Origin: a bacterium
GTDB taxonomy: Bacteria; SZUA-182; DTGQ01
DNA length: 32,756 bases
Reading direction: 5' to 3'
NCBI GenBank assembly: GCA_023512255.1
Contig: JAILZY010000035.1
Coordinates: 1 to 32,756 of the forward strand
Shown here: positions 1 to 6,686 of the stretch, piece by piece
Layout of the letters: every line of letters begins with the position of its first letter
How positions within the stretch are numbered: the first letter of the stretch is position 1
Position numbers and translations under genes: made by a program
Notes under the pieces: model-generated
Told to the model about the DNA's origin: nothing
What the model saw: the letters and a program-made list of their open reading frames with translations, nothing else
Database searches by the model: none

Positions 1-76
1 ACTATTGTCTTTTACCTCAATACCCTTCCCCTGCAGCTTATCTACTTCTCCTAATTTTAAATATGGGGAACATCTG
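1..76. repeat. Dispersed repeat, left-edge copy
   Basis: These 76 bases match, in inverted orientation, bases 32681-32755 at the other edge, with about six mismatches and one single-base gap. The shared core includes TTTTACCTCAATACCCTT and GGGGAACATCTG. A shorter relative of the same family lies at 3071-3098. Because both window edges fall inside copies, the simplest reading is a dispersed genomic repeat at which an assembly stopped. A real terminal inverted repeat cannot be excluded from this sequence alone. Confidence 0.8.
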
Positions 77-93
77 TTGGAAAAATTTTATTA

Positions 94-122
94 TTGAGAT
101 TGGCTTTTATATTTAGTATAAT
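94..122 (+). promoter_or_regulatory. Sigma70-type promoter upstream of inositol-phosphate synthase
   Basis: A -35 box TTGAGA (94-99) and a perfect -10 box TATAAT (117-122) are separated by 17 bases. The promoter is bracketed by an 8-base inverted repeat, ATTGAGAT at 93-100 and ATCTCAAT at 123-130, which could be an operator. Transcription would start near 129 and leave a leader of about 280 bases before the gene at 412. Confidence 0.6.
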
Positions 123-129
123 ATCTCAA

Positions 130-411
130 TTCGCATGAAAAATCCATTCATCGTTGGGTTATTCCAGCCGATCCACTGTTAAGGTTGCCTAATAAAGTCC
201 ACCCTCACAAGCTTTGAGACAAAGTTATGGGCATGGGTGATTTAACATATTGAGATTTAATGAGATAAGATGGGCACTTAGATAGGTGCAGGATATGGCG
301 TTAGGGATGTTAGCCGCGAAGGTTTGCGGGGAATGAAAAGGAGATGAGGCTCCACATGGGAATTTTGAGGGTAATTTCCATGCTTATTAAATTTATAGGA
401 GGTCATCATTT
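130..411 (+). other. Long untranslated leader of the inositol-phosphate synthase gene
   Basis: No convincing reading frame lies in this stretch. It holds a small hairpin (CCGC at about 315 pairing with GCGG at about 327) and ends in a strong ribosome-binding site, AGGAGGT at 397-403, eight bases before the GTG start at 412. I could not match it to a known riboswitch class. Confidence 0.35.
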
Positions 412-1515
412 GTGGATAAGATCAGAATTGCCGTGATAGGGGTCGGTAATTGTGCAAGCTCATTAATTCAAGGCATTGAATACTATAAACGAAATGAGGG
501 TCGAGAGCCTGTTGGATTGATGCATTGGGATATTGGCGGATACAAACCGTACGATATCGAAGTAGTGGCTGCTTTTGATATTGATAAGAGAAAAGTGGGC
601 AAGGATATATCCGAGGCTATTTTTGCCCTGCCAAACTGTACGGCCATATTTTGCAGGGACATACCCCGAAAAGGGGTTAGAGTGCGGATGGGAAAAATCC
701 TGGATGGCTTTTCCGATCACATGCGAAATTACGATGAAGCTCGAACCTTTGTCCTGGCGGAAGAAAAAGAATCCTCCAAGGAGGAAATAGTGGATCTGCT
801 GCAAGAGTCAGGGACGCAGATACTGCTTAATTATCTGCCTGTAGGCTCTGAGCAAGCTACCCGTTTTTATGCCGAATGCGCTCTTGAGGCCGGCGTGGCT
901 TTCATCAATAACATGCCGGTATTTATTGCTAGTGATCCTGAGTGGGCTGAAAGATTCAAGGCTAAGAACATACCGGTTCTGGGTGATGATATCAAGGCTC
1001 AGCTTGGTGCGACTATAACTCATAGAGCCTTGGCTGACCTATTCAGGAAGCGGGGTGTTAAGCTTGAGAGAACCTATCAGCTCAATACCGGCGGCAATAC
1101 CGATTTTCTCAATATGCTCAATAGAAACAGGTTGGTCTCAAAGAAGAAATCAAAAACAGAGGCGGTCCAGTCAGTGCTGGCTGAGCGGCTCGATGCCGCC
1201 AATATCCATATTGGACCGAGCGATTATGTAGCCTGGCAGAATGATAATAAGGTTTGCTTCATCAGAATGGAAGGTCGGCTCTTTGGTGATGTGCCGATGA
1301 GCCTTGAATTGCGGCTTTCGGTTGAGGATTCTCCAAACTCTGCTGGAGTGGCTATCGATGCTATAAGGTGCTGTAAATTGGCTCTCGAGAGAGGCAGAGG
1401 AGGGGCCTTGTATTCTCCTTGCGCCTACTTTATGAAGCATCCGCCAAAGCAGTTCCCTGATGATGAGGCCTACCGGATGACCGAGGAATTTATTGCTGGT
1501 CTCAGGAATGATTAA
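412..1515 (+). CDS. ino1: Inositol-3-phosphate synthase (myo-inositol-1-phosphate synthase)
   Basis: The 367-residue product converts glucose-6-phosphate to inositol-3-phosphate with bound NAD, the first step towards inositol lipids or inositol-derived solutes. The Rossmann-type nucleotide-binding start is visible (IAVIGVGNCASSLIQGIEYY, residues about 6-25). The middle carries the family's conserved stretches GDDIKAQLGATITHR and LNTGGNTDFLN. Length fits the short bacterial/archaeal form rather than the roughly 500-residue eukaryotic one. The GTG start is chosen because AGGAGGT lies eight bases upstream. The gene appears monocistronic: its promoter is about 290 bases upstream and a repeat-rich spacer follows. 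The family call is confident; the physiological use of inositol here is unknown. Confidence 0.93.
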   Translation: MDKIRIAVIGVGNCASSLIQGIEYYKRNEGREPVGLMHWDIGGYKPYDIEVVAAFDIDKRKVGKDISEAIFALPNCTAIFCRDIPRKGVRVRMGKILDGFSDHMRNYDEARTFVLAEEKESSKEEIVDLLQESGTQILLNYLPVGSEQATRFYAECALEAGVAFINNMPVFIASDPEWAERFKAKNIPVLGDDIKAQLGATITHRALADLFRKRGVKLERTYQLNTGGNTDFLNMLNRNRLVSKKKSKTEAVQSVLAERLDAANIHIGPSDYVAWQNDNKVCFIRMEGRLFGDVPMSLELRLSVEDSPNSAGVAIDAIRCCKLALERGRGGALYSPCAYFMKHPPKQFPDDEAYRMTEEFIAGLRND

Positions 1516-1550
1516 AATCTTTTAGCCACCTTTATGGCAATCAGACCATG

Positions 1551-1796
1551 ACACAATCCCTATAGGCCTGTGGCCAGCCAGAGAGGCGGCCAGAGCTATG
1601 AAAGAGGCGGCCAGCTATGAGGGTAGCTTTAACAAATCCTATAGGCTTGGGGCCAGCTCCTCTTTTCCAGATTCCGGAATTGCTCTTGGAACACAATCCC
1701 TATAGACCTGTGGCCAGCAGGCCAGATTAACGCAGTAAAATCGAGAATAACCGCCCGATAAAGAATAACCATACAATCCTTTATGGCCTGGCCAGC
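1551..1796. repeat. Four interspersed copies of a ~27-base repeat
   Basis: Copies lie at 1551-1578, 1631-1657, 1691-1718 and 1771-1796. The first and third differ at one position; the second and fourth are more diverged. The core is CAATCCCTATAGGCCTG followed by TGGCCAGC. Intervals between copies are 52, 33 and 52 bases. A further small duplication (AGAGGCGGCCAG) lies between copies one and two at 1582-1621. There are no cas genes and spacing is uneven, so I do not call it a CRISPR array. Confidence 0.7.
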
Positions 1797-2327
1797 AACT
1801 TCATGGCCTTCTTGTAGCTTGAAGATTATCTCAGTAAATATCGTTGATGTAATTAGCTCAATCATCAATCATGGCCTTTGCTGGTCATACCGAAATTAAA
1901 ACTGAGTTAACGTGGGTTCGATATAACTGTGGTGAAAAAGAATAAGTAAATCAATCGGATAAATATTTTAGTACTCAAAAACCGTGAATATAAGACTCTA
2001 AGTAAGAGTACAAATAGTTAATCAAATCTATAAATTGAGATGACAATATTATTTAATTCCCTAGAAGCGTCAAAAAAATAAAAAGTTAATAAGTTCTTAT
2101 AAGGTCGCTTATGTAGACCTCACGTTAGTTATCGGGGACTGTTTGATGGCCGGAGGTTTGTGAATTTACCAGCATCTTTAATTCATCCCTTGACCTAAGT
2201 CAGTGAATATCACCAATGATTGTGGTATAATTGTGCTGGCAGGCCTAGAGCAAAAGAGAGAGCTAGTATTGGTAATTTTATTCAAGAATTACTTAAAACC
2301 AACCGCTATCCAGAAAAGGAGGCTCTT
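1797..2327. other. AT-rich spacer without a recognisable gene
   Basis: I see no supported coding region. The final bases before the cupin gene include AAAAGGAGG at about 2315, a good ribosome-binding site for the ATG at 2328. A longer open frame from 2220 merely extends the cupin frame upstream. Confidence 0.4.
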
Positions 2328-2670
2328 ATGATCAAGAGCGTTAGGCCAGAACAGGCTCCAGAGGTAAAGACTCCTCACGGTGTGGATGTCCGAAAACTTC
2401 ATGATACCGAACATGCCCAGCTCATGCACATCAGGCTGCTGCCTGCTGAGGAGCTAAGGCGGCACATTACTCCGGTAGACGTATTCTTTATATATCCTTG
2501 AAGGTACAGGCCTGGTCGAGATTGGAGAGGAGCGAGCCAGAGTTTCGGCGGATACGCTAATTGAGAGCCCGGCCAATATCGCCCACCGACTGATCGATGA
2601 CAGCCAAGAAGTCTTTCGGTTTCTAGTGGTCAAAACTCCGCGACCAATTACGGCTACCCAGCTACTGTAG
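2328..2670 (+). pseudogene. Small cupin-domain protein, broken by a one-base frameshift
   Basis: From ATG 2328 the frame reads MIKSVRPEQAPEVKTPHGVD and continues to HITPVDVFF, then meets TGA at 2499. One frame over, the reading resumes without a gap as LEGTGLVEIGEERARV and ends at TAG 2668-2670. Joined, the two give a single-domain cupin of about 113 residues. The shift is explained by one extra base in the run TTTATATAT at 2487-2495. Cupins are small beta-barrels that often bind a metal; the exact role is unknown. Relatives of this small cupin sit next to HD-domain and 4Fe-4S genes like those downstream. It could be a genuine pseudogene or a sequencing error. The rest of the gene shows no other damage, which suggests a recent event or an error. 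Confidence 0.75.
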
Positions 2671-2680
2671 TCTTCCCAGG

Positions 2681-2740
2681 CTTTTATCCATAATATCTAT
2701 ATATCTATGCTTTTATCAATATCTATGCTTTTATCCACAG
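2681..2740. repeat. Tandem 18-base repeat
   Basis: ATATCTATGCTTTTATC occurs exactly at 2701-2717 and 2719-2735, with a degenerate third unit starting near 2680. It lies in the spacer after the cupin pseudogene. Confidence 0.8.
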
Positions 2741-3054
2741 GGGGTTGGACTGCTCCTCCAGTGTGGCCAGATAAATCTTCAGGGCACGGAGCTGCTCGAT
2801 GCGGCCAATACAAGCGCCGCATGGTCATCCAAGCGCCAGCCACAGGGTGCCGCTTGGGGTCAAAATATTAGCCCGAGACCAAGCCAGCCTGCCTTTGTCA
2901 GTCCAGGAGTGCTTGAGGTTTTAGTCAAAAATTTCAATATCATGCCAATTACGACTCCTGATATTATGACCTTGCGGGCCGCTCTTTTGCGGGCAGCAGG
3001 GGGCGGGCAGCGTGGGAGAGAGCACCAAACTATAAGGAGAGGCAAGAGGCAATA
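2741..3054 (+). other. Possible decayed coding fragment
   Basis: One frame on the plus strand stays open to TAA at about 3052-3054 and reads as plausible protein, for example QINLQGTELLDAANTSAAW and later VLEVLVKNFNIMPITTPDIM. It has no ATG near its beginning. The segment is GC-richer than the flanking spacer and ends in an Arg/Gly-rich tail. I do not recognise a family; the last part faintly resembles helical segments of flagellar hook-length proteins, which is not enough to name it. Confidence 0.2.
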
Positions 3055-3070
3055 ATAGGCAATAAGTAGA

Positions 3071-3098
3071 TGCAGCAAGACAGATGTTTCCCATCTTT
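3071..3098. repeat. Partial copy of the window-edge repeat
   Basis: This segment (starting TGCAGCAAGACAGATG) matches 24 of 28 bases of the right-edge repeat and its inner flank (32671-32698). Just downstream is another local duplication, GGAAGATAATCTATAG at 3145-3160 and a near copy at 3165-3181. Confidence 0.55.
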
Positions 3099-3250
3099 GC
3101 TGGAAGATTCTCATACTCCCCCTCTTGTCTTCTAATCTTATGTGGGAAGATAATCTATAGGATAGGAAGATAATCTTATAGAGGAGGGAAGAGGGAAGAT
3201 CTAGAAGTGGGGAAGAGGGAATATCTGGCAGAAAGATTGAGGAGTTTGCT

Positions 3251-4027
3251 ATGAGATGCCCAGGGCAGGATACCCGATTTTGGAAGCCGGACGCCATATT
3301 TGAGGTCAAGTGTCCAGGATGCGGGCAGGCGGTGGAGTTTTTCAAAGATGAATCAAGCAGGCGCTGCAAGCAGTGCGGCTATAAGATAATCAACCCGTGG
3401 CTTGATTTTGGCTGTGCCTCCTGGTGTCGCTATGCCAGCCAGTGTCTGGCAAATATGGACAGCGGGGAGGCTCAGAAAGGTGATCTTCTCAAATCGCGGG
3501 TCGCCTTAGCTATGAAGAGCTACTTTCAAAAGGATTTTAAAAGGATTGGCCATGCGACCAAAGTGGCCCGCTACGCTGAGCAGATTGCCAGAAATAGCGG
3601 CGGCACTAATCTGGCTGTAGTTCTCTCAGCCGCCTGGCTGCACGATATCGGCATTAAGGAGGCGGAGCGAAAGTATAACAGCCAGGAGGCACGCTACCAG
3701 GAGATAGAAGGGCCACCCATAGCCAGGCAGATCCTGGCTGAAGTCGGGGCTGATCAAGCTCTGATCGAGGAGGTGGCTGACATCGTCGGCCACCACCACC
3801 ATCCTAGGGCTGAGGAGAGTGCCAATTTCAAGGCGGTGTATGATGCCGATCTTATCGCTAACCTTGAGGAGGAGCAAGGGAGCCGAGAGACAGCAAAAGA
3901 TCGGCAGCAGATTGCGGCTATCATTGACCGGATGGCTCTGACCGAAAGCGGTCGTGAGCTAGCCAGAAGCTTACTATTGGGGGAGGATAGCATGATCAAA
4001 GGAGAGGAAGCAATCCATGAAAGTTAG
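3251..4027 (+). CDS. HD-domain phosphohydrolase-like protein with N-terminal zinc ribbon
   Basis: The 258-residue protein begins with a cysteine-rich region: a CPGCG...CKQCG zinc-ribbon pattern (residues about 24-44) followed by a GCASWCRYASQC segment. An HD domain follows, with the histidine of IGHATKVARYAEQ, the HD pair in WLHDIG, the GHHHHP motif and a DADLIANL segment. HD domains bind metals and usually cleave phosphoester bonds; the substrate is unknown. GGAG lies about eight bases before ATG 3251. The end overlaps the next gene by 11 bases, which indicates translational coupling. In anaerobes this architecture often neighbours a 4Fe-4S protein, a small cupin and the hybrid-cluster protein Hcp; that association is recalled, not tested. 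No Hcp gene is in this window. Confidence 0.85.
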   Translation: MRCPGQDTRFWKPDAIFEVKCPGCGQAVEFFKDESSRRCKQCGYKIINPWLDFGCASWCRYASQCLANMDSGEAQKGDLLKSRVALAMKSYFQKDFKRIGHATKVARYAEQIARNSGGTNLAVVLSAAWLHDIGIKEAERKYNSQEARYQEIEGPPIARQILAEVGADQALIEEVADIVGHHHHPRAEESANFKAVYDADLIANLEEEQGSRETAKDRQQIAAIIDRMALTESGRELARSLLLGEDSMIKGEEAIHES

Positions 4028-4859
4028 ACGCAAGATTATTGAGATCAATGAGGAGCTTTGCAACGGCTGCGGCCAATGCGTGCCCTCGTGCGCCGAGGGG
4101 GCTATTCAGATTATTGACGGCAAAGCCAGGCTAGTAGCTGAAAAATACTGCGATGGGCTGGGAGCCTGTCTTGGGGAATGTCCCACCGGAGCGTTGAAGA
4201 TTACTGAGCGATTGGCTGATGAGTTTGACGCCGATGCTGTTCAGGAGTATCTGGACCAACAAGAGGGCCAGAGAGAGCATGAGCCGAAGAGCCAGACTTA
4301 TCAGCAGAATCAGGCTGATCAGCAAAAAGAGGGCAGGGGAGGGCAAAAAACCCAAGGCTTTTTAGCCTGCGGCTGTCCCTCTGCTGCTCACCCTGAGAGC
4401 CTCGGACATCCAAAGGGAGCAGACTCTAGGGCCAAGGCTAGCAGCAGCCAATCAAGTGGGCAGGAAGCTACTAGCCCCACCACCCCATCAGCTCTCTCTC
4501 ATTGGCCGGTGCAGATTAGACTGGTGCCGCCCTCTGCTCCCTTTCTCAAGGGAGCAGAGCTGTTAGTGATTGCTGACTGCACAGCCGTTGCCTACCCAAG
4601 TCTACATAGTGATTTTCTGCCCGGCAGAGTCGTCCTTATGGGATGTCCTAAATTCGACCAGGCCGATGAATATATCAGAAAATTTGCTGCTATCTTTAAA
4701 ACTGCCGGAATTCAAAAAGTTACCGTGCTAATGATGGAGGTTCCCTGCTGTGGGGGGCTGTCGGTAATTGTTGAGCGGGGGCTCGCTGAGGCAGGAGTAA
4801 CTATTCCGGTTGAGAGGCTGAGAATTACTACCCAGGGGAAGCTTCTAAAAGTCCCATAA
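4017..4859 (+). CDS. 4Fe-4S ferredoxin-type protein with a second cysteine-rich domain
   Basis: The N-terminal ~75 residues carry two iron-sulfur motifs, CNGCGQCVPSC and YCDGLGACLGECP. A low-complexity linker rich in Gln, Gly and Ser follows (residues about 80-170). The C-terminal domain has further cysteines: IADCTAVAYP, LMGCPKFDQADEY and EVPCCGG. This layout matches a family of cytoplasmic electron-transfer proteins next to HD-domain proteins in anaerobes. It starts inside the upstream HD gene behind AAAGGAGAGG, so the two are co-translated. The linker looks locally expanded (repeated CAG-rich stretches near 4300-4330). The precise redox partner is unknown. Confidence 0.85.
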   Translation: MKVRRKIIEINEELCNGCGQCVPSCAEGAIQIIDGKARLVAEKYCDGLGACLGECPTGALKITERLADEFDADAVQEYLDQQEGQREHEPKSQTYQQNQADQQKEGRGGQKTQGFLACGCPSAAHPESLGHPKGADSRAKASSSQSSGQEATSPTTPSALSHWPVQIRLVPPSAPFLKGAELLVIADCTAVAYPSLHSDFLPGRVVLMGCPKFDQADEYIRKFAAIFKTAGIQKVTVLMMEVPCCGGLSVIVERGLAEAGVTIPVERLRITTQGKLLKVP

Positions 4860-5017
4860 GTGCCCGAGCATAAAGATCTGTAAATTACTCCGGTTTAGTC
4901 TGGTAGCGCGGCAAGCCTCAAGCCTTTGCTGGATGAGCGAGGCGCTTAATCCTAATAGTTAATCCTTGACAAAGCCACAGCGTCAAGAGAAGCTAGATCG
5001 ACCGGGGGAGGATAATG

Positions 5018-5058
5018 GGGGCAAGGGAATTTGCCCGCGGGCAAATTCCGCTTGCCCC
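5018..5058. terminator. Strong hairpin between convergent genes
   Basis: GGGGCAAG (5018-5025) pairs with CTTGCCCC (5051-5058), and inside it GAATTTGCCC (5027-5036) pairs with GGGCAAATTC (5039-5048). The stem is about 19 base pairs with one bulged G and a two-base loop. On the plus strand TTTT follows. It lies between the 4Fe-4S gene (plus, ending 4859) and hsp20 (minus, ending 5073), so it may serve both. Only the plus direction has a T run. Confidence 0.7.
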
Positions 5059-5072
5059 TTTTAGGACTTTCT

Positions 5073-5549
5073 CTACTCTGATTTTATGGGTATCTTTTTG
5101 CGTGCTCGCTCGGCTGACTTTTGCATTTCAATCCTTAGAACTCCATTTCGATAAGTAGCATTAACCCGCTCACTGTCTACGCTGGCTGGAAGCTCTACAG
5201 TTCGGCTAAAGGATCCGTATCGGCGCTCGCGAAAGTGAGTGTATCGTCCTTCCTCTTCTCTTTCTTCCTGTTTTTCGCCTCGTATGGTGAGCGTATCTTC
5301 TGAGACAGAAACATCAATGTCTTCAGGTTTGACTCCCGGCAAATCCACCGTAGCGATCACCTGATGATCAGTTTCAGAGATATCTATTGGTGGCGCCCAC
5401 ATGACCGGAGGGCCGAACTCCTCCATCCCAAAGAACTCATCAATCATCCTGCTCATCCGATCCATCTGCTCACGCAGTGAAGGGAAAAATGAACCTATTG
5501 GTCGAGGCATAAGCTCTCGGCCACGCCGTCTTAAAAATTCAGGTGCCAT
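5073..5549 (-). CDS. hsp20: Hsp20-family small heat-shock protein
   Basis: The 158-residue protein holds unfolded proteins in a refoldable state without ATP. It has an N-terminal arm of about 45 residues and then an alpha-crystallin domain. The diagnostic segments are VIATVDLPGVKPEDIDVSV, LTIRGEK and YRNGVLRIEM. The C-terminal IPI motif (KKIPIKSE), used for oligomer contacts, is intact. AAGGAG lies about nine bases before the start. The gene stands alone and its 3' end faces a strong hairpin. I did not find a convincing heat-shock sigma promoter or thermosensor in its upstream region. Confidence 0.95.
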   Translation of the reverse strand: MAPEFLRRRGRELMPRPIGSFFPSLREQMDRMSRMIDEFFGMEEFGPPVMWAPPIDISETDHQVIATVDLPGVKPEDIDVSVSEDTLTIRGEKQEEREEEGRYTHFRERRYGSFSRTVELPASVDSERVNATYRNGVLRIEMQKSAERARKKIPIKSE

Positions 5550-5789
5550 ACTGTATTCTCCTTGAAGTAAGGTTGTGTTTGGATTTAAATGTTAGTTTTT
5601 CCGGCCTTCGATTTGCCCGGTAAATTTATCCGATCGTCTATTCTACGATCATGGTTTATGTTTATGGTATCGTTCTTTTTGTTGATTTTGCTTACACTGA
5701 GATGGAGGATAAAAGGAGGAGAAGAAAAGAAATTGAGGTAGAAACAGCCCGATCTTTTACTGCTTTTTCGAATCGCCCTGGTTTTTCTC

Positions 5790-5816
5790 TTGACATTGTC
5801 AAGGGCAGATTATAAA
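5790..5816 (+). promoter_or_regulatory. Candidate promoter with palindromic -35 region
   Basis: TTGACA (5790-5795) and TATAAA (5811-5816) lie 15 bases apart, shorter than the ideal 17. The -35 box is half of a perfect palindrome, TTGACA-T-TGTCAA (5790-5802), a possible operator. Transcription would run into the hairpin series at 5861-5978. Confidence 0.4.
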
Positions 5817-5860
5817 TTTACAAATAAAAGTTTTGTATTAATTCTTGCTCATTTTGGGCA

Positions 5861-5978
5861 AAAGGTTAGAGGTCCTTTCGCTGAGTGCGTAACACAAAGT
5901 GCGCAGCGAATCAATTACGCTATCAATTGTAGAGGTGCAGAGCTTGTGCCGCCGCAGCTTGCGCATTTTGTTAGCGAA
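5861..5978 (+). ncRNA. Candidate structured non-coding RNA
   Basis: Three hairpins can form in order: AAAGG (5861-5865) with CCTTT (5874-5878); TTCGCTG plus GTGC (5877-5888) with GTGC plus CAGCGAA (5899-5910); and CGCTA (5918-5922) with TAGCG (5972-5976). The hexamer AGCGAA occurs twice (5905-5910 and 5973-5978), so TTCGCT at 5877-5882 has two alternative partners, as in a switching RNA. A promoter-like pair lies just upstream. A 66-codon frame from TTG 5790 covers the same stretch but lacks a ribosome-binding site and family resemblance. No T-run terminator follows. I do not recognise a known RNA family. Confidence 0.3.
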
Positions 5979-6048
5979 AGAACCATTTAGGATTAGGATC
6001 TAGTAAGTAATTCTGGCAAGAATAGTTATATTTCAAAATATTTATATT

Positions 6049-6072
6049 TCTCATAAGAATTCTCATAAGAAT
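6049..6072. repeat. Exact 12-base tandem duplication
   Basis: TCTCATAAGAAT occurs twice head to tail at 6049-6060 and 6061-6072, just upstream of the receiver-domain gene. Confidence 0.85.
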
Positions 6073-6155
6073 ATAGTTATGTTTCTCAATCAGCCGTCTA
6101 ATAAAAAAGGGGGCAAAAGATTCTCATCATTGATGATGATATCGCCTTATGCACG

Positions 6156-6488
6156 GTGTTTAAAGATATTCTCGATCAGAGCGGGTATGAGACCTTTGTG
6201 GCCCAGAATGAACAGGATGTCTTATCGATCATCAACCGTGAGGCGGTTGATCTGGTATACGTAGATCTGGAAATGCCAGATCTTAACAGTCGTGCCATTT
6301 CAAATCAGATAAAAAGAGTCAATCCGAACACCATCATTGTCCTTATCTCAGGCTATCCTCCCCATTTTGTCGAAGATGAAATAAAGTCGACTATCGGCAG
6401 CGGTATCGTGGATAAGTTTGTCGACAAGGGCGAGTTGAGTAACCTGTCAATCATCACCGAACAAATCCTGTCTGAAAGAGCGAACTAA
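6156..6488 (+). CDS. Stand-alone response-regulator receiver domain
   Basis: This is a CheY-like phosphoacceptor domain without an output domain. Homology starts earlier than the GTG at 6156: the same frame from 6114 reads QKILIIDDDIALCTVFKDIL, including the acidic DDD pocket. The phosphorylated Asp lies in VYVDLEMPD, followed by the Ser switch (LISGYPP) and the Lys in VDKGEL. In that frame TAA at 6102-6104 lies just upstream and no standard start codon occurs before the DDD motif. The neighbouring frame from ATG 6079 would join if one base were added to the A6G5 run at 6103-6113. So the gene has either a frameshift, a sequencing error or a non-standard start such as ATT 6120, which has AAGGGGG upstream. 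The partner kinase is unknown. Confidence 0.75.
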   Translation: MFKDILDQSGYETFVAQNEQDVLSIINREAVDLVYVDLEMPDLNSRAISNQIKRVNPNTIIVLISGYPPHFVEDEIKSTIGSGIVDKFVDKGELSNLSIITEQILSERAN

Positions 6489-6506
6489 ACTAAACAGCTA
6501 TTGCCG

Positions 6507-6533
6507 ACACAGCAACAGCATGGATTGCTGTGT
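6507..6533 (+). terminator. Hairpin after the receiver-domain gene
   Basis: ACACAGCAA (6507-6515) and TTGCTGTGT (6525-6533) form a perfect nine-base stem with a nine-base loop, followed by the pyrimidine-rich TTGTCTCTTCTCTT. It begins 18 bases after the stop, consistent with an intrinsic terminator. Confidence 0.6.
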
Positions 6534-6598
6534 TTGTCTCTTCTCTTATGAAGAAGGGTAATTTTGCCTGGATCAATGCAAGGTCTCACTGATTTGCT

Positions 6599-6635
6599 CC
6601 TGAAGATTTTTGCCCCCTCCCTGAAGGTTTTTGCC
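6599..6635. repeat. Direct repeat, 16 bases, period 21
   Basis: CCTGAAGATTTTTGCC at 6599-6614 recurs with one change at 6620-6635 in the spacer between the receiver-domain gene and the 3' end of the aminopeptidase gene. Confidence 0.75.
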
Positions 6636-6686
6636 TTCCTTAATGAATCAGGGTTGTTTGCCTCTTTATTAGCTTTTTTCCCCTCT

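Noticed and set aside
1551-1796. CRISPR array
   Set aside because: Only four degenerate copies, uneven spacing, no cas genes.
1900-1930. Possible tRNA (GGTTCGAT near 1911)
   Set aside because: The flanking bases do not form a T stem and no acceptor or anticodon arms are found.
2860-3369. 169-codon minus-strand frame
   Set aside because: It overlaps the well-supported HD-domain gene antisense and has no recognisable domain.
5790-5990. 66-codon frame starting at TTG
   Set aside because: The start coincides with the -35 box, no ribosome-binding site is present, and the region is better explained by RNA hairpins.
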